Origin: Allantophomopsis cytisporea
Lineage: Eukaryota > Ascomycota > Leotiomycetes > Phacidiales > Phacidiaceae
Reading direction: 5' to 3'
Assembly: GCA_024752435.1 (NCBI GenBank)
Contig: CP103022.1
Location: 1,116,001-1,180,000, forward strand
DNA: 64,000 nt
In this document: in pieces, positions 12,271 to 25,479 of the stretch
How the letters are laid out: every line of letters starts with the position of its first letter
Numbering within the stretch: the stretch's first letter is position 1
Made by a program: the position numbers and the translations under genes
Notes under the pieces: generated by a model
What the model was told of the DNA's origin: nothing
The model's database searches: none
The model's input: only the letters and a program-made list of their open reading frames with translations

Positions 12271-13186
12271 TGTCGCGATTCGGGGCGCGTGGGCTTATCT
12301 CACAGCTTGGTCATGACCTGGAGGATCTTCAGAGAGGCGTGCAGGGTGGTGATGTGTGATGATCGAGGAAGGCTACGGTTGTCTGTTGGACAAGTGCATT
12401 ATCGTTTACAGATTCATTCAGGTATCTAACCTAGGTATGTACCTATGCTACCGTGATGTTCTCGAGTCTCAGGCAAGCACGCACCACGCTGGGGCTGACT
12501 GTGTTCTGCGGGACGAGCCGTTACCTCGCAAGGATGTAGCTCTTCAGCTATTGCTTGCGACTCTCCGTTGTAGTTACTGCAATCCGTAGTTACTTCCGGG
12601 ACTCAATACCAAACTGGTGGTCTACATTGGATGGCGGACCCTGAAGAACACTACACAGTATGTATCTAAGTTTCCTTGGTCTCCAAAGCTCCGTTCTCCG
12701 AGCTCTAAGATTAGTAGTCGTCAATTCTTCATTTACCACTGATTGTAAGCGTAATGACGATATAGTTGTTAATACAGACCCTGTCTATATTTGCGAAGAG
12801 GCAAAGAATCATACGAGGATGATGAGATGGCAAATGCACATTTCGGAAATAACGTACGTATGTACATGCATATAGAAATCAACTTCGGCACACACGGCTG
12901 TGTAAAGTGGTAAGTAGAGGCACGCACTGGATAGATGATCGTTATGAAATTTCTTGATATGAAAGGTCTATGGATGTTTCCCAATTATTGCTCATACGTC
13001 CTGTACTCCCGCTACATGTTCCCAAACGCATTGCTTCCATGGTATATTCCCTCAAGGCATCAAAGTGAGACTCGCAATGCCCCAGACCCCAAAATGCCCA
13101 CATGAAAGCACACTGTAGTTTTGTACTACCCTATATGCCAAAGGACCCCAAAACGCCTCGAACATTACCGCTGTAAGTACCTGATT
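12271..13186. other. Intergenic between two minus-strand genes
   Basis: Promoter region of Med5 and 3' region of the next gene. No conserved open frame or RNA gene seen. Confidence 0.5.
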
Positions 13187-13927
13187 CTAATCCCTGGGCT
13201 CCCGCTTGACCCTGGGTGATTGGGTACCCATATCCATATTATCCGGAGACCTTGGTCCAACCATCCAATCTTCCATGGCAAGCCACTCACTCCAGGTTTT
13301 TTCGGCTCCCTCAATCTCTGCCTCCAGAGGACCTTGTAATGGACGCAAAAAAGGGATAGTCTCGTGCGGTGACATGTCGTAAGCGGACTTGACTGATGCC
13401 CAGCCGCCGCTCTTTGCCGCAAACAAGTAATTGCGTCTCTCCTGCTCGTGTAGGGGGCCTACTCCTTTCACCCAATCATCGCCGAAGAAGCCGTGCAATA
13501 TTCCTGGGAAATCAAGTCCCGTAGCTACTAATCGCCTGATATAGGGTATGAGGGATACCGCTTGTGCATGACCGGCGTTTGCGCCGACGTTGGAAAACTG
13601 GCTCGTGGCCTGGCGTGAGCTACCAGGGGCCCCAATTCCAGCGCTCGGAGAGGACGATGTTGAAGATATGACAGGGTGTAGGCTTTTCTGGTAGGGCAGG
13701 ACGATATTGATGAAGGCCGCCAGTGCCTGGACTGGACCGCTGTGTTGTGCGTGATCGAGAAAGTAGCGATGGCAGCTCTGAAAGTGAGGGTACCAATCGA
13801 AGATATCGAAATCGGATGGTGGATTCTGACGACTACCTCGATTGCTCATGGGCGTCCCGCTCATGCCTCGAAAAGCTGCCTCCTGAAAGGCATGGGACGA
13901 TGGTCCTGCTTGATTGTTGAACGCCAT
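13187..13927 (-). CDS. Small conserved fungal protein, function unknown
   Basis: A single uninterrupted 246-codon frame that starts with ATG at 13927. The N-terminus is disordered and Ser/Gly/Asn rich. A compact region follows, with FDIFDWYPHFQSCHRYFLDH near residues 40-60 and HGFFGDDWVKGVGPLHEQER near residues 142-165. The C-terminus is acidic then basic (SPRVKREPRD). I recall similar fungal proteins annotated as 'Ilp is an apoptosis inhibitor'; that label has no visible support here, since no BIR zinc fold is present. There is no signal peptide or membrane segment. The KREPRD tail could be a nuclear or sumoylation-type signal, which is inference. Codon use and the regular frame make a real gene likely. 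Confidence 0.7.
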   Translation of the reverse strand: MAFNNQAGPSSHAFQEAAFRGMSGTPMSNRGSRQNPPSDFDIFDWYPHFQSCHRYFLDHAQHSGPVQALAAFINIVLPYQKSLHPVISSTSSSPSAGIGAPGSSRQATSQFSNVGANAGHAQAVSLIPYIRRLVATGLDFPGILHGFFGDDWVKGVGPLHEQERRNYLFAAKSGGWASVKSAYDMSPHETIPFLRPLQGPLEAEIEGAEKTWSEWLAMEDWMVGPRSPDNMDMGTQSPRVKREPRD

Positions 13928-16900
13928 GGTCCTATAAGAGCAGCCGTATTAGTATGCGACGCGCGTGCTACAAGGACAATTGCAGATCAGCCTACATATG
14001 TGCCCAATTGTATAAGTGATGGCTATGGCAAGAGCTGTATCTGTATTCTGACGAAGGGCGGTCAAATTTTGCTTGAACTGAGTAGCGAAGAAGTATTCAG
14101 TTCGTAGTGACGTTCTTGGATTCGTTCGTTGGGTTCTCTGAGGGTTGAGATGCGTGACAATGGCATTGTCGCTAGAAGCGCCCGGACAGTCCTACTTATA
14201 CATCCTCCCGTTGCACGTTGACGAACTCAAGACTGTGATGTAGAGGCAGAAGATATCCAGCTAGTCACTCAATTCTCGATGGTGGGGAGTATCTGTGTGG
14301 ATCGCAGCTTTTGGGTTGGAGATGAGATGCAGGCTGACGCCCAGACGTTCTGAGCATTACCAGCTGGACGAGGGTCTCGGTCAGGTCTGAGCCGGGCGTA
14401 CGGTAAAGAGGAACAGGTTACAAGGATTTCAATGAGATTGAAATAGATGGAGAAACAAGGGTCTTGGAATTTGAGTGAACAATGTTGAATCGTCATTGTT
14501 ATTTTTGTCAATATCGGAATATGTGTGTAGGCATGCTTATACAATCTAGGTGGTATGAGTGGTATGTCATGTCTATGAAGCTTTTTGGGGGTGGTTCAGG
14601 GTCTTGCAGGGCTTGCGCGGAAGATCCATTGGTATTGGTATGTATGTATACAGCACTAATGGCAAGCATCAATGCAGGCAGATATGGAAGTCTAATAACA
14701 ATTGAGGCAAAAGTGAGGTAGGGGATTTGCAGCACTTATCAAGAAGTTAAGGTCCGAAAATGGCAATATTATGACTACAATATGTAGCTCGGATTAGGTA
14801 TGTACCTAGGTAGCTTGAATACATTAGTATTCACATGTTCGATAGTAGATATATATATACGACTAAATCCAAAGCAGATTCACGATAAGCGTTATAATAT
14901 GCATGTATATCTAATGTATGTTCATATATATCGATATGTACGAAGAACGATGTCCGCGCAAGTAAATCTATGCATGCATATATGTGCCATCGAGTAAGGT
15001 GCTGAGTAAAATTACAAGTATATGGTAGGTACATACGAATTGATGCGTTTGTACTCCGTAGATTACCTACCTATGTATATCTATAATTTGGTATATAATG
15101 TAAGGTACATACGTCCGAGGAAAGGCTTGCGATTGGCTTCGAGCGCATACCTAATCGAGCAAAATAAATGGATGGCCAGTTCTCCTATCATTCCTCTTCA
15201 TATAATGACATTCGTAAAACTACACGAAGTCATCAACATCGAAGTTGAATGTGCTCAGAGCTAACATATGATGAAAGGATCGGTACATAATTGATACCTA
15301 CCTACCTTAGCTACCTTACTCAGCACTCAAAGTTGAAGCCTCGTCCGCCCGTATTGTTACGCTGCATTCCTTCTTCTCGCCCAGGAACGAGCGACTCAGA
15401 CAGATATTGAGTGGATGGATGATCCATACCTGGATAAACATCCACCTTTAGGCTCCAAGATCTGCATCTGCCACCTTACCGGAAGTCAATTGTTACCCCA
15501 TATATAAACCGGGAGATGTTTAACTAGAGCTTCCTCTTTCAACTGTTAAACATTCTTAAGCATGAGACATCAGCTTCGACATCAAGCTCAACCCTTCTCG
15601 GCGCCCAGCTTGCAAATCTTTCCCAATCTCGCGCGTCATGCCCAACCCAAGAATATTCGATAAGGCAAGATCAAAAGAAAAAGAAAAAGAAATAGAAAAA
15701 GAAAAGAAAAAAAACAGAAAGAAATCGACCAGAAGAGAATGATTACACACAGTCAAGACGCCCCCCTCCTTCGTGGAAGGACAATGGTATGCAGGTGTAA
15801 GGCAAAGTGCAGACTTATGCACAGTTCAGTCTGCAGAACTGTCTCTTGGCCAGTCTCATGTCTTCCTTGTCTTCCTTCTCCCCTTCCAAAGATCTCTCTT
15901 CCTCGGAGTTCCCTCGTCATTGGAACACCGAGTTGATGGCTACTGGACACAAAAAAGTCAGAAAAGGTTTCCCACGATACATGCAATGCATCTCCGGATC
16001 TTCAGCTCTGTCTCACCTTTACCACTTCAGATCCCAGTATGGCGGAGACGACACATCTTTTACAAGACTAATCGGCGATCCATCCGCGTGCCACTCAAAG
16101 GGCATACGACGTACAAAATATTGCATGCTCATTCACACTGATGAGACCCTGACCGACCTTTTACCCTCCCAAACACAACATTCACGCATACACACGATAC
16201 ATGGATGGCCACCCAATAGTCATGATGGCTTCAGTCGAAGAGCATACACGACCCATCGTGCATTGTGCACCAAGTGGAACCACATACCAAAATGGGCGAG
16301 GTGGTACGAAACGTGCAAAGGGTGATGCAATAAATACAAAAATATCCATTTGCGCTGATATTCCACCAACCTCAACACGATCTCTCATGTCTTCTCACCC
16401 TAGTCTATTCCTCATCCCGTAACCCAATCGCCATTATTGGGCGCATAAGCCACCAAAACAATATGTTGTGCGTTGCTATCGTGCATCTGCAACTTGGCAT
16501 GTGCGGACCGCGTTGACGGTATCCTGCACTGGGGTATCTAAGCAGCTGAAAAAAAACCTATGGCAGAGCATCATCATTCCAACGAGCTGGAAACCCCACA
16601 GCCAGTCGGAGATTTCCAGACCCATGGCGAGGGCAAGAAGTAATACATCACTAGCAGTCAGCCACAATCCAATGAGATGAACATGCACCAAATACCGGGT
16701 TGCCAGCCAGATCATTGGGCCATAATTGTAGCGACCAAAGCAGCTATTTGTCAACAGACCCTGGAGTGGATTCCATGAGATCCTGCAAAGTCGACTCCAT
16801 AAGATCGTGTAGGTAACATCGTTCATTTTACCCTCATTATCAGGCTCTTTGCTTTCATCTTTGTGCGCATGCCATTAGATACAACGGCGGTTGTGACGGA

Positions 16901-19900
16901 TCTACACCCCAGCTTTTGTGACGGAAAGGCCGCACTCTCTGTGCTACAGACTTAGGTCTTACTGCTGGCAGTGATGTTACTTCGATCACCGCGAAAGTAT
17001 CTCCTTATTCGCCTCGTGTTCCTCACTGCTGGGATCCCAATCAACCATCCTTCTACGAGGGTCATCCCGCCAATATGGTTACAGAGTACGAGCCCCTATA
17101 TATGAATGTGTGCAGACGGAGAAGCAACTCCGTACAGAACCAGCAATCTGGTAGCGGTAATGCTAGTATTGGACTTGTGCTTCAAGCACTAAGATATCGA
17201 CTAACTTCTTGTGTAAAGCTTATTCTGGCTGAGATGTGTCTGACACTGTGCATGCTGGCGCTGAGGTAGGGTGACCGATCTATCATTGTCTAGGATGAGC
17301 CCCAGATCGTCAGTAGTCACAACATCTTAAGATGAAGGTCTACTAACCAAGGCTAGATTGGGCTGCACAACGCAATTGCGTATTGCATACCGCCGTTTCT
17401 TTCAAGTATCATGTTGCGACGCCTAACCTGCATGATCTTGCATATATCCGTATGCAAGTTATCAAGCTATCGACATGCTTTCTGTCATATACCCAACGTC
17501 TCCAATCCTGTGGTCAGCCTCGTGATACATAATGCAATAGGATAGCTTTGCCGCCGTAACTAGACACTCCCAATCGGTTTTATCCTCCTAAACTTGACCC
17601 TCTTCTCGCACATAAATCCATCTTGCATGAGATCTCTCAAGCACACTTAGCTTTCGCAAGCTTGCATGTCCAGTCTAAGGCATGTCAAGCAAGACATAAC
17701 GTATGTGCACTGGGAAACTTTTCCAGAAGAACTTGCAACTTATGCAAGCTGCTCTTTGTATCTACCCTCCCTAATCATTATATACACGAGTACGTTTCGT
17801 GCCCGACGCCCCGTTCCAGCAGCACTGTACGTAGGAACATAGTATGCACGGCGATCCGGCAAGTTTTCCGTTTGGTACTGTGAGTTGATATTAAATACCA
17901 TAGACTCGTACTCATCTCGAAGTCTAAGTGCTTCATCTCCTCTCTTACCAACAGTCTTCAAGAATCGCGTCTTGCCCCCAAAGCAGAAACCTCAACTGTC
18001 AACTATCAAATCTTAGGTATCGGATACCAAACTCGCAGTACCAACACAATCGTCTTCGGCATGTCCGAGGTCAGATTCGCTCTGTCATAAACGCTCATCC
18101 GCCCATTCCTCACCTGGAGTTGTGATAGAGTTTGTCCGCCATGTCGACGAGTCATCCGATCGCGTTGGCGCTTGCGATCGATGTCATCTGTGTAGTGTTG
18201 CCTTGCTGATTCTCAGAACCTTATATCGACCTCAGCTTCTCTAGGATCTTGACATGCGCGTTAGTTTGTCACTCTGACATAATCGTCAACATTTCAGCGG
18301 GGCACGGATGGAGTTTTGAGGATATTGTTGGTGAATATGGAAGTAAAGGGGAGGCTTTTGGGGACTATTGGAATACCTTGTTCCTCGATTGAGCGATGTA
18401 TTTGTGTATTGTGACTAAACTCAGCTTTCAGCGTTTGATCGCATTGTGTATACGAGAATGTTGTTGAGGGTGTTGGGAGGACGATTTAGGATTGGTAATC
18501 ACCTGGCACTATCTGCATCGAAGGTAGAGGCACTATGAATATTTATCAAGTGCCAGAGCACGTGTATGGATGATGGAATGTTATCCCTTACATGTTATTT
18601 GCAGACATTGGTAATGAAACTATGCGCTACACGAAGGAAAGAGTGCATATTCGGGGAGTATACCAGATCTTCCTTTATTCTTCGAAAGCTTGACCATTAA
18701 TAGAGGTGTGACAGCTTGACCCCGAGAACACTTCAAATATTCCCTCCAATTACTGAGAAGGCATCTACTGAAGGTTCAGAATCTCATAGTGGGTTTTCAA
18801 AGAACCGCAAAATCGAAGATGTTCATGTCTCTGACAATAGATAGAAGAGAGAGGCAAGCCAATCAACTCTGTCGATCTATTCATAGCACCCCTTGTTTCG
18901 CCGAGGCATAGTATCAAAAGATATAGGGAAACCATCTCCATATAATGTTCTTTGTAGGTCTACCAATCCTTTTCGACACATCCTGAGCCATGACCAAACA
19001 CATATGATATCTCAAGATAGATATAGACCAGTTGATATCAAACCTATACAACGCATACTTCCTGGAACAGAACATAGCCCAAAGCTCTAATCTTGACCTT
19101 CTATAACTGATTTCACAACGAAATCACCTCAATGATATATACATGTGCTTGCGTATTGTAGACGGTAGTGCATACTCTTAAACCGTGACAAAGACAATCT
19201 TTGCCCCAGGTTCAGTGTTCGGAGCATAGTGTCGGGAAGTCTGCCCAACAAACACAACTGATACTGTGCATAAGTAGCAATAGCAGTAACAAATTCATGA
19301 ATTGACGCTCTTGAAGAAACCAAAAGCATTATTGCGAAAGCTAGGCAAAGAGACAAGTTGCTAATAGTCTCATATTGTTTCGTTGGATATAAGTCAATAC
19401 AATCATCGGGACGAGCAGGAAGAGATCAGCAAGTAGAGAGATATCAACGTCCCAGAGATGGGAATTGCATAAGGTCTTCCGTTAAACAAGTGCTTTCTAT
19501 TCCCCAGGAATGCGCATCTCCTCTGCCTATCGGGCAGCTTCAATATCCAGTTCTTGTCTCCCCGAAGACTTCTGACCGAGATCAGAACATCTTGGATGTT
19601 GTTAGACTGTTTGGGACTTATCTGACTTGGCTGGTTCGCAGAAGGTCTTTGATAGGGAAATTTGAATCCCATCTGCTTCGACGCCTAGGGCTTATGCATC
19701 ATATCGATCATTCTGATAGTGCTGGAATTCCCAACTCGAAAGTACATAAATGATCTGCATATGATCTGCTTGCCTTCAGTATTGCAAAATAGCAGAATAG
19801 GAAGGCTTGATGGAGTTGTTCGATGGCTATAGTCAGTTTCCTCTACTGCTTTATCCTCTTCCATCATCACCTTTCGGTTTGTTATCGTCACTCATTTATC

Positions 19901-20240
19901 ACCGTTGTCAGAAATTCAGAAGAATACCAAACGCAGCTCCTCATTATGATGGCACGAATGCATATGAATCAAATGAAGATTCATAGCCTCATACTGAGTG
20001 ATCGCAATAGCCATCTAAAACCATATATGTTTTTTATGTCTCCGCACTTCCATACTACTTCTTGTAATCTCTTAAGAGTGTTATGCGTTGCTTGTGTCCT
20101 GTTGCAGCAATTGAAGTGGTTGGGAAGACTAACCTCCTATACTCTAAGGTACCTTAATGTGAGAATTTCCCTTTTAGGCAAGAGCACTGCCCACATCTGT
20201 ACTTCACTTCATATACCATAATAACCCCTTCACATTCATA
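13928..20240. other. 6.3-kb interval without a supported gene
   Basis: The interval is AT-rich, with many chance open frames of 60-170 codons on both strands. None has a domain, a signal peptide or consistent splicing. A purine-rich run (A4-5G repeats) occupies about 15670-15722. A minus-strand frame at 16826-16476 encodes two hydrophobic stretches but is short and isolated. Near 19400-19450 a frame reads SSGRAGRDQQ, resembling RecQ helicase motif VI (see findings). The region could hold unrecognised ncRNA. Confidence 0.4.
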
Positions 20241-20254
20241 GCAACAGTGTGGGC

Positions 20255-20380
20255 GGCCGTTTGGCGCAACGGTTCAGGTCAAAGCACTGTTGTGAGGAGG
20301 CTGCGAGTTCGAAAGTAAAAACCCGGGAGGTTTTTCTGTAGCAACTACGCTGTTCGTCGACGAACAGCCTAGTTGTGAGT
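20255..20380 (+). repeat. tRNA-like element (SINE candidate) with perfect palindrome
   Basis: An A-box-like TGGCGCAACGGT lies at 20262-20273 and a B-box-like GAGTTCGAAAG at 20305-20315, spaced 43 bp apart as in a tRNA gene. The 3' half does not pair to close the T-arm or acceptor stem, so this is not a functional tRNA gene. Forty bases further on lies CTGTTCGTCGACGAACAG (20350-20367), a perfect 18-bp palindrome. It is flanked by the outer inverted pair CAACTA (20342-20347) and TAGTTG (20370-20375). A T/A-rich tail follows. A tRNA-like pol III promoter followed by an unrelated body is the layout of a SINE. The copy number in the genome is unknown. Confidence 0.55.
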
Positions 20381-21329
20381 CTTTTGCTATTTTATACTAT
20401 TTTCGAAAAGGTTCTTATTTTCTTTTTATGTCACAGTAGTGTATATTTTTGAATACAATACCTCTGTTTCTTGTGCATTGTATGCAGCGTGGTAGGTTGC
20501 TGATGCCTGCGGGAAATGATCGTATACCTTCATAAATTCCCGATATCAGACGGCATCACTTATGCTACTTAGTAGAAATTAGCATAAAATTCAAATGATT
20601 ATGAACTGGGCTGTATATTCAAGCAGCAGTCATGCTATATGAACATATCCACAGCTATCAACTATTGATGAGGTAAGTGCCTCCATATGACACTGGGCGG
20701 TGATTACAACCAAGCTCCCCTTCCTCCTTTACCACATCCGCCCATATACCCACATATATCTGCATTTGATATATTGAAGTATCAACAGCCAAAGCAAATC
20801 ATCTTAAGTCGCAACGGTCTAAAATTCTTTGATTATTCAACATCACAATAGAGATATAACTGGCGGTTTGATCTTCTATTTGTTTTCAAGAACCAACTAA
20901 CCTTTGCTGCAAACCTGGTTAAAGTAACAAAATCATCCCTCTTAACCTTCTACTCCTAGATAATTCCTTCAATCTCGTTTCCTCGCTCTTCATCCTCATA
21001 TCATGGTCTCATTGTCATTATTTGACAATATTAGAACCACAAAATGCCGCAGTTCACTTGCTGGTGGTAAACCCGTATCACTTTGGCTCTCAGAGAAAAG
21101 CTCGAAGCGCATAGAGCATATTGTAGATATACTCATTCAATAATTTTATGTTTCTACGTGTATCTCAGAATAAAGTATGATATCGTGACGTGCCGCGGTC
21201 AAGTGTAACATCAGATCGTTAGATGCGCGCACCGTGTGAATTTTCATAGCTGTATCACATATGGACCACATGTGCGTCTGATCGGTCTCCCTAAACGAAA
21301 CCCTCATTCCTTGTTGACTAGCTTTATGA
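20381..21329. other. Intergenic, nothing recognised
   Basis: AT-rich sequence between the tRNA-like element and the 0.42-kb array. No open frame or RNA signature that I can support. Confidence 0.4.
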
Positions 21330-23330
21330 AATCTGGTAATGTTTCAACCAAGCCCATTTTACATGCATCATTACACTCGTCACTATCAACCTTCTTATCA
21401 TAATCGACATGACCAGCCTCATTTCAGACGCACGATATAGGATACCTTTCGAATCAAAGCAAGACGACACTTGGCTGTACCATAGCAGTGCCACCCAAAA
21501 TTCACTCTATGTAACACACACTCCTCACCACCATCATTTCCATTATCATCGTTTACAATCTCCTCATTACAAAAAGTGGCGTAACGTCGTAGTATACGCA
21601 GAAAATCTGGAACTCACCGCTACAGCACAATCAGCACCACGTAGCGTCACCAAAGTTTTCTTGGCTTTGAAAGCTTCAGTAACGAAGGTATTTATACGCC
21701 TAGTTCAAGTCGCTTGACTCATCTCAACATCTATAATTTTTACTCGAATGGCAAATTCATGCATCATCAAGTTAATCTCATTTATTCTGTTCTATTTTAT
21801 TTTACTTTATTATTTCTATATTTATCACGAATTTTAACTAACAACAACTCTATAAGTATCCATCAGATCGAACGAATCTGATCTCCTCAATACTAGAACA
21901 GAATTTCACGATCAGGCTCCATGATTTGATGATAATATCGCAGTTCCTTCCTACAAGCCCATCGCTATCATCCCTTCATCATCATCATCATCAATACCGT
22001 CCTCTTCATCATCACATCCCCCAACTGATTGCCATGTCAATCCACAAGATTCAGCAACTCACTATTTCGCGGGTACGGAAATGCCGCTTTGCGTCCCAAA
22101 ATGCTTATGCTTGCAAGATGCAATTGGCAGTGAGGCTAGTGCTTATATATGCCACAACTTCCATACGTGCGTCTATCAGAATATGTTTCTGATACCGTGA
22201 TATGCCCCTCGTAAATACTGTCAGCTGTAGAGCGCAAGTAACTGACTGTAGAGTATATAAAGGATGTCATATTTAGCTCTCTGTGCCCATTGACTATCAA
22301 GACACCCTTGCAAAGCTAATATGGGTCAGGAACCAGATCTGATTAAGTTGTAATCATCGTAGTACCTCGTCATCATTCCTTGCTTCATCATGGTTATCCA
22401 CTTCATCACCATTATCAGTAACAATCTCATGGGGATCGACAATATCTTATCCACCTCACTGCTGAACCGGGAGCATCGCTTTGCGTCTCCGAATCCAATT
22501 TGTTTCTGAGAAGTTCAGGCACGATGTTGATGTATTTATACGCCCCAGCACATCTTCCACGAGGAAGTGGACTTCGCTTTCACAATTTTGGAATTACATC
22601 AAGTGCAGACTATCACGCTATTCCGCTCCTAAGTACCATCTTTCCTGCAAACTCGAACTCAATCAAGTATATAAGCAGCAGCTTAACCTGTTTTGCATTC
22701 TCATCGAAAATAAGGTATCTTCATACAACTCCATGGAGCGAGGCCTCAGTTTTGTCCCATTCACCATTCTCTCTCTCAATTTGCTACTTATCATTGTTTT
22801 CTTTCTTGTCATCATTGGCCTCATCATCATCATAAGCAGCACTGAGACCTGAAAGCTGTGCAACTCACTCCTGCGCGTAGGACGGCACACATACCGCTTC
22901 GCGTCTTCAAAGTCATTGGGTCTGAAAATCATCACAACCATGATAGGTGAGTATTTATACACAAGCCAGCTGTCTGGTGGTGCATCGTAAGGCATGATTC
23001 TGGGTTCAGGAGGTCAGGCTTACGCCCGAGTCAGGTGCTGCTAATATTATACTGATTTCGGTATGATTCTTTGAAAATCTCAAATCTCAAATTATATATA
23101 AATAGCTGGTGGACCTCGAGAACCTGCTCTATAAACTATCAAAACGCGGGCACGTAGTTATGTCATGGTTCAATAGTGGTCATGAACATAACTCTTTTGT
23201 CTTCAACGCAATATCTCGTCATCATGATCCTCGTCATCCTCCTCTTCATCATCATCAGCATGTTCAGTAACGCGAGGTAGTTGGAGGACGAGTAATTGCA
23301 CGTCACTGCATTACAACACGAATATACGAC
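21330..23330. repeat. Decayed tandem array of about 0.42-kb units
   Basis: Four recurring elements keep order and spacing. (1) A TCGTCATCAT-type cluster at about 21530, 21970, 22368, 22806 and 23216. (2) CCGCTTTGCGTC at 22084, with variants at 22476 and 22894 and a weaker one ending at 21648. (3) GTATTTATACGCC at 21688 and 22532, with variants at 22141 and 22951; the gap from the end of (2) is 45-46 bp in three units and 40 bp in the first. (4) TATATAA at 22254, 22668 and 23096. The sequence between the elements has diverged strongly. GTATTTATA is a TATA-like box read on the minus strand, so each unit has TATA-like boxes facing each other about 285 bp apart. No protein frame is shared between units. 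Confidence 0.55.
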
Positions 23331-25288
23331 ACGAGGCTAGCTGCTGTTATGTCTATGGAATGTATTTCATATAGCTGCAAACATCATACACACCAAGCTT
23401 CGTAGTTGATTGAGCATTGCAGAAAACACGATAATATAACGACTAACCACACAATCACTGCCATACGCGGTGAGCAATCCAGAGACCAATGACTATATCA
23501 TTAATGGGCATACATATGTGAAATCACAAATCTTAGACGTATCTGAATGTTCTCTGCCCACGTCCTCCACGCATTAATATACCTCTTATTGTCCCCTTTT
23601 CATTCATCCTAGACAATGTATAACACCTGTGAAAACGTCCACGTGCTTCATTCCTCAATTGATCAATGATCGTGTGCGCCGCCGACAACGCACATATCGA
23701 ACATAATTCATACAATCATACAGAAAACATCAGAAAAGCTTAAAAGGTCGACAAATGAATTGTAAATACCACGCACTATAAATATTCAACGCTTACAAAA
23801 ACGAGTTGCGGGTGCATTATCCTGTATACAATACAATACCTCGCCACAACTCACGATGCCAACTCGCGACCCCATTTCACTCACCAACGGTACTGTCGCG
23901 TGCACATTTGCGCACAGCACTCACTCACCACAACCACAACCATAAAGCACCACTCTCAGCCATTAAACAAAACCCCCAATCTGCAAATCGCATTGGCAAT
24001 CAATACGTCAGTGTCTTTGTCGCGCAGCATCATCTCCGAGATACCGGAGACGACAGCCTCACCACGATAATCAGACACAGGCATAGGCATAGGTGAAAGG
24101 CGGACTCCGACCGCACGCCCCGGCACCGGCAGCGGCATCGACCACAGGCAGGCAGGAGTGCGCGGCGAGCAGCGGGGAGCACGTCGGGTGCTCCGATGAC
24201 ATGCATGGAATCAACACCGTCGTCACTGGGCACGGAATGAGATTGGGAATGAGATTGGGATTTGTGGGTGAAGAGAGAGGGAGAGGGCGGGAAGTCGTTG
24301 TGGTGGGTGATTGTCGCTGTGAGAGAGTCAGCGTGCAGAGCCGCTCCTTGAAAGCGCGACAAATCGTTACATCTTCCCTTCATGTAAGGCGCGTCTGTGC
24401 TATCGCGCATTACATAACGTAGGCGGGTAGATTGGTTTAGCTCGGTAGGGTATGGGTGTAGAGAGGGGCGGGGACTTGGTCGGGGATTTGGTCGGGGATT
24501 GGGTTGCGAGATGGGAGATGGGAGATGGATGGGAGGGTTCAGCTTTGAATTTGGGTTTGTGTGGGATGGATGGATGGATGGATGCATGACTTGAAGGTGT
24601 GGCGCGTGTGGGGTGCGGGTTTCGATACCTTATGAAGAGGACTCGACTCGACTCACTCGACTCGACCTCACTTGACTCGATTGACTTGACTTCTGGGTCT
24701 TGTCATTTTTCTGAAGGGATGAGGGAGGGCACGGAGGGGCCGGCCTCTGATGGAGATGGACTCGACGAGGCGGTGATGGTACAAGGTATGTTGAGTTCTG
24801 AGGTCGTCTTAATCTACTTATGCACGTAAGGTATTCCATAAGGTAAGAATATTCACATCTTCGTGAAACTATGGATGAGAAAGGCACAGTAACACCACTT
24901 GACACAACGACCGGGGATGCTTATCGCAATCAAATGAATGGACGGACTCGTAAAGAAGATGCTTTGATTCGATTCGAAGAAGCACCGGTGATATTCCCAC
25001 GCGAGCGACGTTTGTGGTGATGTTTAGGATGTTGACTTCACACTTTTGGGACTCGAGGCATGTTGTGGGATGGGGGGTATTAGCAATTAATTGCTAATGG
25101 TTTGTGTGAGCTGCATTTACTGCTGTCATGATGGGCGTTTGTGTGCCTGGTCATTGGGTAGATTGTTATGTCACCTGTTTCCGGTGCAGAGAGTAGTGAT
25201 GGTAAGTGAAGAGTACGGTCATTAAGGATGTCTAGACTCTTTTCTTATGCAGATAGTGGGTGATGGTGGATGAAGGGACTGTGATGAC

Positions 25289-25326
25289 GGAGATGGAGAT
25301 GGAGATGGAGATGGAGATGGAGATGG
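25289..25326. repeat. (GGAGAT)n microsatellite
   Basis: About six perfect copies of a hexamer, read directly. Confidence 0.9.
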
Positions 25327-25439
25327 AAAGGTTGATAGAATATGAGGAGAAGTGAAGATGATTGAAAATATGGTCATGTAGAGTTAAGAGTCTATTTCGT
25401 TGGCGTGCTGAGATCGATATGAATGAAAGATCAAAAGCA

Positions 25440-25479
25440 AATAATAATGATAATAATAATAATAATAATAATAATAATT
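25440..25479. repeat. (AAT)n microsatellite
   Basis: About 13 AAT units with one interruption near the start. Confidence 0.9.

Noticed and set aside
15807..16325. Overlapping plus-strand frames of 122 and 172 codons
   Set aside because: No recognisable motif, no conserved-looking composition and several overlapping alternatives on both strands.
16476..16826. Minus-strand frame encoding two hydrophobic stretches
   Set aside because: Short and isolated. It recalls no family and no flanking exons could be found, so it may be chance.
20255..20330. Considered as a functional tRNA gene
   Set aside because: A- and B-box spacing fits, but the T-stem and acceptor stem cannot pair and no clean anticodon stem forms.
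24030..24587. 185-codon minus-strand frame
   Set aside because: Pro/Ser/His/Arg low-complexity product of GGATG, GGGATT and similar simple repeats. No domain, no splice context.
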